64,000 bases of DNA, from the NCBI GenBank assembly GCA_022605955.1, contig JAKCOZ010000039.1, forward strand, positions 5,389,501 to 5,453,500, given 5' to 3'. The notes under the pieces were generated by a model that searched no databases, was not told where the DNA came from, and saw only the letters and a list, made by a program, of their open reading frames with translations. A program made the translations under genes and the position numbers. Below, piece by piece: positions 42,101-54,100 of this stretch (positions are counted from its first letter, which is position 1; the number at the start of each line of letters is the position of its first letter). This stretch comes from Rallus limicola (taxonomy: Eukaryota > Chordata > Aves > Gruiformes > Rallidae).

Positions 42101-45100
42101 AAATAGAAAGAATAGAGAGCTGAGTACTGGAGAGATAAGTTCAGTTTCTTTGAGACTGACATTTATGGGTCTACCTTCAGAAAAGCCTTAATCTGCCACC
42201 GCTTACTTCAGTGGCAGTGCATGGTAAAACCTGTCTTGGTTTTGCTGTGGCTTAATCATTGGGGGGTGTGTGTGTGTGTGTGTTCCAGAGTAGCTGGAGA
42301 AAACGTCCACTGACCAACAGATGAGGAACTTGTTAGATACTTAATTTCAAGAAAATAAGTTTGCTTAGCAGAACTCCTGCTGATGGATTAATGCATCTGG
42401 GCTGAGGGGCCTTGTGCAAGCTATTCTTGAACAGGGAAGTTTATATGTAAGACTTCTGTCTGCTGTTTTGCTGTACGTGTGGGCACATGTTGGGCAGTAA
42501 AATTTAATGTATTTGCCTTGGTTTTTATGCAAGTTTTGTGTCAGTACATTTGTAGTGCAGTTAGTGGAGCTGCCTGTAACAGGTATCACACTAACCAAAA
42601 GCAGAAATGCAGCGTTTTCTCTACAGTGGAAGCAAAGACAGTAGTGAAATATTACATCCAAAACAAAGTAACTCCTTTAAATGTGACAGCTACTTCCATG
42701 CATTCTTTGTGTAGCTTCCTCTGAAACAGCAACAAAGAAAAGGAGTGTATAAATGCACAGAACAACTTAAATGTATGTATCTCAGAGTGAATTGGTGCAA
42801 AAATAGTATTTTTCCTCCCCAGAAGCAATGTGATTAAATGTCAAGGTCAGCTTATTTTTAAGTTGTCTTTGTATTCTCTAAATTTCCTGAAGCAGACAAG
42901 TTTTCCTTATTAAAGTTAACCAGAAATATGTAGTAGCCATGATTTTATTGTCATGGAAATTTCACTACTTTTAAGATCATCCTTTTAGAGCTTTTTTTTT
43001 TAAAGTGAACCCTTTGTTTCTGTCCCTCAGCCTTTCTTAAAAAGGATTTTTGGTTTCAGGTGGGAGGGGGAAAGGTCTTGCAAGTTCTGTAAAACTGGAA
43101 TTGGAAGCAGTTTTTTTTAATCTGTCTGACCATGCTGTGCATCTGTGCTGTTCTTCCTGCACAGATCTGTCAATCAAAATGCCCTTCTGGTTGTTTTATA
43201 GCTGAGCACTATAGCTGTGCTCAAGGCCATGCACGTAGGTATAGCTGAGGTCTTCGTGCCTGCAAGAGGCAGGTTGTACTCCACCTCTACACAGAGCATA
43301 CTAAGCTTTGATATTGCGCCCTGGGCTGGTGGTGGGAAATGATCAGAGGAGAAAGCATGTGAAAGGTAGTTTTACCCTAGTTGGCTGAGCTGGAGTTCAG
43401 GTTTGTTTTTTCTAGTGCAAATAATAGGAGAAGCTGTAAAATGAGGAGGCTGAGGGGAGACCTTATTGCTGCCTACAACTACCTGAAGGGAGGTTGTAGA
43501 GAACTGGGCAATGGTCTCTTCAGCCAGGTGACAGGAGATAGGACAAGGGGAAACTGCACAGAGTTGTCATGGCCTGGAACAGGCTGCACAGGGAGGTGGT
43601 TGAGTCACCTTCCCTGGATGTGTTTAAAAAAAGGGTAGATGAGGTACTTAGGGATATGGTTTAGCTTAGGACAGGAACGGTTGGACTTGATGATCTTAAA
43701 GGTCTTTCCCAACCTTGTGATTCTGTGATTCAACCAAATTGCATGTTTTTCTATGTAATGTGTGACCTTTTCACACTATGGAGTTTGAGAGCTCCAAAAA
43801 AAAAAAGTTTGGGGGGGACTTCTGTAAGCCTGGCAGTTTAAAATTCCTTGGAGGGGAGAGGAAGGCTTCCAAAATCATCCCAACCTTCGAGCCATAGAAA
43901 ATAAACAGTACAGAGTTCAACACGGTTGCATGGATCTTCAGTAAACCAGTCTTCAGAAATTTCAGGCAAATCATATGCTATGGTCACAACATGATCAAGT
44001 TCTAAAAGTAATATGATACCTTTTAAAAACTGGCATTGATTGTTGAGCTTCTATTTTGGAATTGCTAAAAGAGACACCACAACTTCATTGTAGGACTTGA
44101 AGAAAAGGTTTGAAATGCTTTTGGTTGGAAAGCAAAATGTAAGGATTCTGTAGGAATGTGTTTCAGTGAAATTTCTTCCCAAAAGGCCAACTGGCTCAAA
44201 AACCAAACCTTTAGAAGCTAAATTAATTTCCCTTAAATGTCAGGAAGTAAAACTAGAGGCAGAAGTGGGTGGTTGTTTTTTTTTTCTCAAAATAAGATGT
44301 AAACCATAGTATTTTCACCAGAAACATTGAAATTTTGGTTTTGCTGTATACAAATGATCGAGAGTTTCTCACAACAAAAATTCAGAGAGCTTGAATAGAA
44401 AAGCAGTTTGTGACTGATGGATTTCACATTTTTCTTGTGGAAGTAGCAGGATAATGAATGACTTCAAGGGAAACATAGGTTTTGATCATTTGGTAATTCA
44501 GTGTACCTTGTCAGCTAAGCCAGTTTTATCGCTTTGTTGATAGGTGCTCTTCATGTGTTGTGTAATGTCACTGATTTATTACCTCAGGGAGAGTCATGTT
44601 CTGTACATTTTGCAGTTTATTGTTATATGCCTGTAGAAATAAAACTGAAAGGTAAGTGGTCAAGGAGCAAGTGCTGCACAGAGGGAGGAGGAAGGAGAGG
44701 CCACGCAAATGTCTTGATTTTCATAAAGAAATCTACTCCCTATGCTCAGGATTATCTGAGTACAAAAAAAGGAGGAAAAAAAAAAGTATCAAAAGTGTCC
44801 TCAAAATTTTGACATTCTTTTAGGCTACATTACTCTTTAAATTTTGTCACTTTAAAAGGAGAATTGGGTCTTCATTGTCTTTATAAAGACCCAAGACTCA
44901 CATGCCCATGTCTCAGTTGGGCAACCTTGCTTTTAAGTCCTTAGTTGGGTGCATGGTTCTCTGCCAGCTTGGTTTCTGTAAAGCCACCTTTTTGAGGAAG
45001 CTGGTTGCGCTCATGGGTCTTGCAGGGAGCCTCTAAACCTAGTTTTGGCTTCAGGTTCCTGAATGAGTGGGCAAAGGCGCTGCAGACGGGAAGATTGGAT

Positions 45101-48100
45101 GCTGAGTATGGATCCTTTGCTGCACAGCTGTGTAGCACAAGGCATGCCCATGGGGGTTGAAGTTTTTACAGCGGTGCTACTCAAATGTGAAGTGGGTAAT
45201 TCTGGTGTGTGCTATTTCAGTAAAAAAAAAAAAAACATGATCTCTGTGTTTTTGTTGGTTTTAAAAGTGAAAGAAGTTTAATTGTTGATTTTAAAACTGA
45301 AAGAAGTTTAATGTTGCTCCCCTAGATCCCAGTGAAATCATCCAGATAGAAGTCCACTGAGTTTTGAACACCAGTTTGAGTCAATTCCATGGGCATGAGC
45401 AGGATCTAAGTTGCTTTTGTACTTCAGCACTTGCATTTTTGTCTAAAACATGTTTCCTCTAAATTCACTTACCTTCACGCTCTACTCTGTTAGCTTGTGT
45501 GGAAAGAAAAGGAAAAAGCAAGCTCTGTCCAATTTTTAACAAGATTGAAGAAAGGTAAAAATGAGTTGGCAACAAAAACTTGATGGTTGTGTCACCTGGC
45601 TGTACTGCAGTTCTTTATGTATCTTGTATTTGTTAGTCAAATAATTCAGAATGACAGTGTGCTACTATTTCCATCTGTTCTTTCCACTGTTCCCTGAATG
45701 GATGAGGTGAATTTAAGCAGCAGTTGTTTTCTATGACATCCAATAATTAGACATTGTGTATTAGGCCATTGTATTTACATAGAAAAGCATCTACACTTGA
45801 CTTTCTGGTGTGAACTGAAACAAAGTGTTTTAAAGCACCATAAATCAGTAATTTTCCACATCATTTTGCTCTAAATATCTAAGAGGGAAATGTTCTGCCT
45901 GTTTTTCCAGAGCCTGAGCTAGCCTTTGTTTATCAGTCTTCAAATAAGATTTTTGGGACTGTGAGGAAACATCATGTTTTACATTAGGCTAGTATTAATT
46001 TTTTGAAAATAATGTAGGGGAAATGTTAGCTCAAGCTTCTTGCAGATGTTGGTGAGGTCTAAGCAACCGTAGCTGTAACTAGAGTTTACCGCACTCACTT
46101 TGATCTTACATAATTTTGATTTTTTTGCCCTTTTTTAGTGTTTTTGCCCTTCTTTCCTAGCTCAGCTGCATTCTTTGGTGATAGAAAAAAGTTAGAGCAG
46201 ATGTGTTGCACTGTATTAACATTTCTTTAGTCTTTTTGAGGATTCTAAAGTAACTCCATGGACAAGCCACGTGTTTTACTGCAAGGCATTTCCGACTTCA
46301 TCATTTACTGAGGGATACTCTTGTGTTTGACAGGTAGTTACATTTTTTTCCATCTCAGGTCTGTGAAAAGGCAATGCTGACATGCTAATATTTGTTTCTG
46401 GTGTGGTTATGCAAATACAGAGTTTGTAGTGAAGGAAGCCAGCTAATGCTGTAGATCAGTGAAACTGCCCTCAGGAGAAGAGGTGACAGGCAGAAAAAAG
46501 TTGGGGCTGTAAGGAGATGAGAACTCCTTTTAGTAGAAAGCACTGTAAGGTCTGTCTCAGAAGTAGCTGCAAAATGGTGAGAGAAAACATTAGGAATATA
46601 CTTAGGAAATCTTGAAGTACTAGATTTGTAAAGTTGCTAAAATTAAGTATGAAATGGGTGTTAGATTAAAAAGACAATCTTCCAATTTTCTGTTTCAGAT
46701 CTGTTAAGTTATTGAAAAGTTTGGGGTGTTTTGAGTGGGGCTTTTTAAAATATTGTTCTCTGTGATACTATCAAAATTCAATTATTTTCAGACTGGGAGG
46801 AATATATTTTAATGAAGGCTAACCAATAGCCCTATATATATTTTTTTTTTTTAATCTTGTTGATCTGATTTCACTACTCCCTACCTCTGTTACACTGTAT
46901 TCTGATTGCTGGATAACTTCTTGTAAGGCAGAAGTGTTTCCTTGGAGGTGTCTTACTAAATTCTGTCAGCTGAATGCTCAGAAGCTTCTGCTCCGAAAGC
47001 TAAGCACCAGCACTAAGATGGCCAGGTTTTGTCTGCCTTGAGCAAATACTAGGTGTAGAGTGAGGTAACTGAGCATGAGGTGTTCAGTTGTAACAGCACT
47101 GAAGTACTGGCTCAAATTAAGATGAAAACTCTTCTTAAGGGGTGGGTTTCTGCCCAAAATGTTGTTACACAGGTCTTTTTTTAAACAACTTTAGGGGTTT
47201 TTTCTTTCTTCTATCATGTGTTATTCACATTTCAGCCTTTTCTAAAGGTGACTGATAAATCTGTCATATCAGACAGTTTTCATGCTTGTGTTGCCATATT
47301 TTGTTATGAAACATGGCACACTGTTCTTTTGGAAATCCAATTTCTTTGCCCTGTTTTTATCTTTTAGATTATGCAAAGCATGCTACGAGATACTTGTAGG
47401 CCTTTTTAGTTTAAAATATCATACAGCAGTCTGCTCTTAATGCTTTCAGGACATGTATCATCTTCTAGGCTTTTTTTTTCCCCCCTGGAGAACTGGTCTT
47501 TCTATACATGCTGCCCACCCATACCTTCTGCAGATTATCTGCTGTAACCTTTTTTTTCCTGTTCAGTTCATAATTTGTTGATTCCTTTGTTATATTGAGT
47601 ACTGTATTTGGTTTGTAAAAATTGCTTCCTATAAAGCTTCCTGGGTACACTTACCACTCTTAGCTGGATTAAGAGTATAGGTGGTATGGTACGTTGTACC
47701 TAAATTTCTGCAACTTCCAATGAGAGAGAGGAAAAACACACAAGACTTGAAACCAAGTTTACTGGCTTTAACTGAAAGCCTCAGAGGTGCTTCATCGTCT
47801 TGTCTCTGCTTGTACTTGGAAGCATAATTCCTGGAACTGCTCTTAATTGTTGTTCTGGGAACTGGGACTGTGTAAATCAATTAGAAATGAAACTGCTACA
47901 ACGTGTGATGTGGTGTTGTGATAATCTCACTGTTACCATAGTAATTATATAAATTCTCTTTACTGTGAGAGGCATTTTGTGACCCAAAACTTCTTCTGAA
48001 CAGAGTGCTTGTGTGGTGGTTTTCTCCTGAGTGTGACAATTTTTAACGTATGGAAATAACTAGAAGTAGTGGTGTTAGTACTGTGTGGTGTCTGGTAATG

Positions 48101-51100
48101 CAGTGGTCCTTTAATGTATCTGTACTTCCTTTACTGAAAAAGTCTTCACACTCTGTAGTGTTTTTAAGGTCGCTGATACCATTCTCAACCTCAAGGTTTT
48201 TGGCAGGACATTTTGTTGTTGACTGATAATATCCTCATTTCCGACAGTCAAATAGTTCACGTCAGGTGGGTTGTTATTTGTGTGTTGTATGCGATTTGTT
48301 GTGTGCTGGGGGGGGCAAGGGAGGGTAACTAGTATCAGTTCAGTTTGTCTTTGAGACCTTTGGCTTTTGCCTGAAAATCTTGGAGGTTTGTGGCATTGAA
48401 GGAGGGTTACACTGGGGAGCTGGGCAATACACGTGCAAATCACTTCACATACAGATTGTTTTGCTAGCTGCCCGCAGATCCATCTGGAAGATGCTCAGAG
48501 CTATTGCCTTGGGGAAGAATACATGTGGAAGGTGAACCTCCAATGCCGTTTTCTTGGATAATCTTCAGCAAAAAAAAATGCTAGGATTATTGTATTGTGT
48601 AGTGCTTTGTGGACCTGCACGTGCACATGGATTTTGAAGCAAAGTGTATTTTCCTCATTCACATTTTGTAGTGGTTAATTCCACAGCTGAACACTCAGGC
48701 TGTAGGGAAAAAAAATTGTTGATTTTGGCTTTCAGTTCTGTTGTCTGATAATTTCATTTGGTGACTGATAATCCATGGGCTACTTTACTGGCATAATAAC
48801 TCTGTCTTAATGTTTTGCTAATGATTCTTTAAGCTTTCACTCTTGAGTCTGAGTGGGTGTTTCTAGACTTGCTCACACTAACTTTAAACATATATTTGAA
48901 TTTAAAAAACTTACATTTAAGTAATGGTAATGTCAGAGCCCCTTTTTAAAATGTAAAGTTAAGATCCTGTTTGTAATTTGTCCTTTTATCTCCATTGACT
49001 GTTACAGCTATCTTATCATCCAGTCATTGAAAGTCATGAGATCTTTTTGCAGTGAGTTTACTTTTCCTAAAGCTGCCTAATTTCATGCTTCTAGCAGCCT
49101 CCTTCTCCCAGTGCCTGCCACATTTCCATCACTTGTGAATGTTAAACAGCAGCAGCCCCAGCAGAGAGCATGAGACTTCACTGATAACCTCTCCTGCTGT
49201 GAAAATGGACTGTTTATTCATACTTGCAGTATCTGTTGTTCGGCCAGTAGCTATATGTCCATCTGCCCTGTAGCAGCACTTTTCTTTAAAGAGCCTTACT
49301 TGAAGGGGCCTGTCTTGAAGATCTTCTGCAGTATCACCCTATTCAAAGGTGTGTTGACCACTTTAAAGGACAAACCTGGGAACTGGTGAAGCATGGCTTC
49401 GTTTAACTGCTGCTGGAAGATGGTGTCTTTGGTCATCCTCCAGCTGCTCGTTTCTGTCCTTCATTTGATGAACCAACAACAATTCCATTGCTATAAGGTG
49501 AACATGATAGGGGAGCTGCTCTGAATGTAAAACTAAGGTATCCCCTTCCAAAAGGGTTTTAACAACCAAAAAAACACCTAACTAAACAACAAAACTAGTT
49601 TCCTGGACCAGTTCTGCAGCTCTGCTGACACAAGAGGGGTTGGGGATGGTAGGGAAGATGGAACTGGTTGAACAAGAAGTTTGGGATAGTGGATTTTGGT
49701 AGAATGCTGGCTTGTAGTGACATAGAGTTTTGTGTGGTCAAGGCTTTAATGTACTGAGTATTACTTCCTTAGTTACTCAGAGTCTGTCTTTTTCATTACA
49801 AAAATAGTTGCAAGTTGTTATGAGTGCTGTGCAGAGAAACTGCTGAAGAAATTGGTGCAAGAGCCTACTGCAAGCTGTGTAGCAGTGGTCTCTATAAGGT
49901 CATCCTGAGTAGTTTAAACAAAATGGCTAAATAAAAATGTAGTTCTGCTTGTAGACTATGTTTCAAAACTCATAAACCACCCTCCCCACCCCCCAAAAAA
50001 AAAAAAGGGGCCATTTAAAAACATTAATCTGTCAGGCTTGGCAAATAGGAGCAGTCCTGTTGACCATGGTTTATTTTGTCTCTTCAACTGGTGATTGGTT
50101 TGAGAGCTGCTAAGCAATAGCTGTGTCAGTAGTTTCCCTATTTGCAAAGTGTTGGGTCTGTGTAATATTTTTGAACATACCATTAGCATTAGTCACTATG
50201 TCAACGCAGAAGGTCTGTCATCTTTATGGTTAAAATTTAAAAAGTGGAAAAAAAAAGAAAATCTACGTTGCTGGAATCCCTGGGTTGCCTTTACATTTGT
50301 TTCACTTGTTAATTTAGCTTGACTCTGTCGCTGTTTTGAAAAGAAGTTATCACCACAAGTAGCTTATCATGCCTGTCAACTGTTTTTCTTGCTGTAATGT
50401 GCTTCTTGAGCATGATTTTTCATCTCTCCCCACACCTTCCTGTAATTTCTGGGGAAGGCGTGTGGTGGGCCTCTCAGAAGTTTGATGCCTCTTTTCACAT
50501 GCATCTGTGTCAATTGCTAGGAAGGATATCTTGATGGGTCTTTTATCTTGTAGTGAAGTAGCTCCTTGGACCTTTGCTGAGAAACCCTGTTAATGTAAAA
50601 CCATCCGGTGAAGAGCAGTTTCGGGAGTGGAGGGGTTGAAAATTGGAGTGTTGATTGTTCTGAAATAATGCCTGAATTTGCCAGGCCTCTCCAGAGGCTG
50701 TGGAAGAAGAATAGATTATCGCAGAGCTGCAAAGAGAATGGACTTGCAACACCACTTAAAGCAACACAAGTTTAAGATGCATACCCAGGCTGTGGTGGCT
50801 TGGCTTTCCTTCTCTGACTGGAGAGATCTGAACTCCTTTTTTGCTAGGCCTTCAGATAGCTTTTGATTGGAAACCAGCTTCTCCTGTTAGAGATACTTGA
50901 TTTCAGATTATTAAGTATCAGTAGTATCTATAATCACTGGATTTCCCCCGCCTCTGCATACTATACATTTAGATAAAGGGAGATCCTCACAAAGCTTGAT
51001 GGCAATACACTAGAGATCAGTACAGTGTACAGTTGTATTAAATGCATATTTCCTCTAAGGACTTAAAAGCAGATCTGACAGTATTCCTATATGAATGAAA

Positions 51101-54100
51101 CCATTAACACTGCAGTTATGAATGTTTTTCTTTATAAATTTCCTAAAAACAAGCCCTAATAAAACTGTAATTTAAATAATGTGACTCATATATGTGAAAT
51201 TAAAACACAGTCCTTAATCTTACTGGTTTTTTCATGGTAAATACTACTTAAATTTACACAGTGAAATATATTTTGTTTTGGCAGATCTAAATTGTTTCAG
51301 AAATTCGAATACTAATTTTCACATGAAGCTTCTGAAAAGAAAATTGAAAGCAAGTGTCGACTGTCTGGGCATGCAATTCCATCATGGGAAAGAGGAGTGG
51401 AAGTAGCTCGTGTCAATCCAGACCTTGCACTTCCATTCCAAAGCTGTCAAATTCATTCCAAAGCTGTCGGTTCTCAGTCGGCTTTGTTTTGCCCTGTGAA
51501 ATCACAGACACCTTCTAGGATGTTATGATAAACATTTCTTAATGTTATGTATTGTATTGACTAGATCAATAATTTGGGGTGGAGTTGATCATATATTAAA
51601 AGAAACAAACCCACCCACCCCCCACCCCCCCCCCCACCCCCAAAAACAAACCCAAAGCACACTAATGAGGTAGGTACGCACTCAGATACATAGTTCAGTG
51701 ATAAACATCATGTTAAAATTTCCTGGACACAAATAACTAAAACCTGAAAATTGAATAGGAAATAATTGTAAAGTATAGAGAGATAAACCAGTAAAAAATA
51801 AAGGGGAAAAAAGTTCTTAAAAATGCTGTGAACTGCTAATTAGCACTGCTGAGAGTAAAGCTGCTCAGGGACTTCCTCTGCCATCAGTGGAGTACACCCA
51901 ACCCCCCTGGGTACCTCTTCCCCCCATTTAAGGATTTTAGGTCTTTCATTTAATCTTCTAATGGAAACCAAAGTCCAGTTAAACATGTTGTTGGGACAGA
52001 GTTGATGGAAAGATCAGGAAGCTGGGAAGCACCTGTGTGTCCTGCAGTTTCACCATAACCAAATAAAGACCAACTAACAAGGAATTGTGCCTGTTTTGTC
52101 TACAAAAGGAGCTTCCAGATGAGTGAAACACCCTGCAGAGCCCCACTCAGTTCACAGAATTTGCAGGGTTAGTTACCCCTGGGTAGTGTGAGAGGGGACT
52201 GAGACAAATCTAAGTCTTATTCTTCATTCCAGTGCCAGTGGCCATTTGACTCTGACAAATTTTAGGCTTTAATTGCTTTTCTTCCTTTTTGTGCTAATAA
52301 AATGGGGGCTCTCTACCAGTCACAGAAGTAGTTTCAGCTGAAATGCAGAATTTCACTTAATTAGTAAAATTTATTCTGTGGCTGCATCTAGTAACATTAA
52401 TCACTTACTGAGCATTAATTAAAAACTGCAGAACTCCTTTCATGTGAAGAGGAGTGCATTGGAAGTGACCTGTTGACCTGAAGTGCTGCTTAAAAGCTTT
52501 AAAAAGCGATATAAAATTTGTAAAAGATAGCGTGAATAATGTTGCTTTAGAAACAGGTTACTGATAAACATTCCTGTTTGATAAAGCTGGACCCAGGGGT
52601 TAAAGTTCTTTGGTGACTCTTAGAGGATCGGGGATTGTCTGGGTAATGGCATGGTACTTCGCCCCCCCTTTGAGCCAGAGGTGGATTGTTGAATACCAAA
52701 TAGTGGGACTAAAACTGAACACAATTTGCCCTGATAAGCTTGAAAACTCCCAGCCAGCTGCAGATCACACTTTACTTTCCCTAAATGGGAGTCTTTTTCA
52801 TGTTTAAGGCACCAGCTTCAGTGTAGTACCTACTTCTCCAACTACGTGGCTGTGCATATAGAAAGCTACCAGCAAGAGTGGGTAGGGGTCCTGGGGAAGA
52901 GAGCACAGGGGGCTTCATCTGAAGCAAACCACAATTCCTACCTTACAGCATTCATTGAAGCCCTCTGCTGTAAGGTAGGAATTGTGGTTTGCAGAATGCC
53001 CACCTTAAATTTCACCCTAAATTTCACCAGGGAATTAAATTGCCTTTTCCTCCCTTGTGCTGCAGCTGCACTAAGAGAGTTTCTACAGTCAGGATAGGCA
53101 ACTTGACCGTGCTTTCAAGGGCATGGGTTGAGTCAGTGCTTTCTCACATCCTACCATTGCTGGTGCTGCCTTGTGTGTTCTGTTGGGGGCTGACCAGGTG
53201 ATAACACCTTGTTTATCTTGACATGTTTTTAACCACAGTGTCAATTAGTATGTGTGGGACCAAAAAAAGAGAGATTGGTTTTCCTGTGTCTTGCCACGCA
53301 GTCTCTATAAGTAATGTTGCTATACAAAGACTGTCCTCTTGCTAACTGTAGTTCATCTAACTGCTGGGAAATGGCAATAGCTTGCATAGTTTCTCGTAGG
53401 GTAAATGTTTGTGTGCCAGTCAGCTGATTGAACAGGTTGTTGTCAGTAAATGCAGGACATCTTGTACTCCCCATTTTCTCAGCTTTGCTCCCAGCCTTGA
53501 TGATGTTGTTGCCCAGTCTTAATGCTTGCTCTGGCTCTGCTTGTGGTGCTTTGCAGAGCACAAGCAGCAAAGCCTAAGGTTGTGTTTCTGCAAGACTGCT
53601 GTTTGTTACTGACATTAGTACTTGGACTTACTGTTGCTTCATCCCAAATATTCTCTATTCTGCTTACATCTTCTGTGCATCACTGCCTACCTAAAGCCCC
53701 TAGTAGGTTCAGATGTATTCCAGTTGCCTTGCCTAAAGTATGATTGACCTAAAGTTGAAATGGGTTTTGGGCATGAGGACATAGACTCCATGTAACTCTG
53801 CAACACGATACCATAGAGATCTAGTGCAGTTAGATGAGTTACAACTGTGTTTTGTGTAATATTATGTGCAAAATATTGAATAGCTGATGGAACAGAAATG
53901 GATTGACACTAGATATAGCAGTAACTTCTAGTCACCAGTGGTTTTATGGGGTTTTCCCCCCATGGAAATGTGACTTTTTTTGCATTTTCTTGTATTGTTT
54001 GGTTATCTCTTCAGGAGTAGCTGTTTAATAGGAGATAATAAGAGACTCTAGAACCCAACTGTGTCACAGTTCTGTCTTTAGCCTATATTGGATGGACTGA

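Larger units (their letters stand above)
43732..52600. other. Intron 17, 3' part: no gene recognised
   Basis: 8.9 kb with no interspersed repeat I can name. It contains a 30-bp tandem duplication (45252-45311), a G-rich motif (48308-48325), a 20-bp-period duplication (51434-51470) and a C-rich tract (51607-51644). Antisense ORFs such as 48111-48443 (110 codons) have no recognisable content. Confidence 0.55.

Noticed and set aside
52924..52992. Annotating the inverted repeat as a microRNA gene
   Set aside because: A perfect stem with no mismatches or bulges is atypical for pre-miRNAs and there is no expression evidence, so it is left as an inverted repeat.
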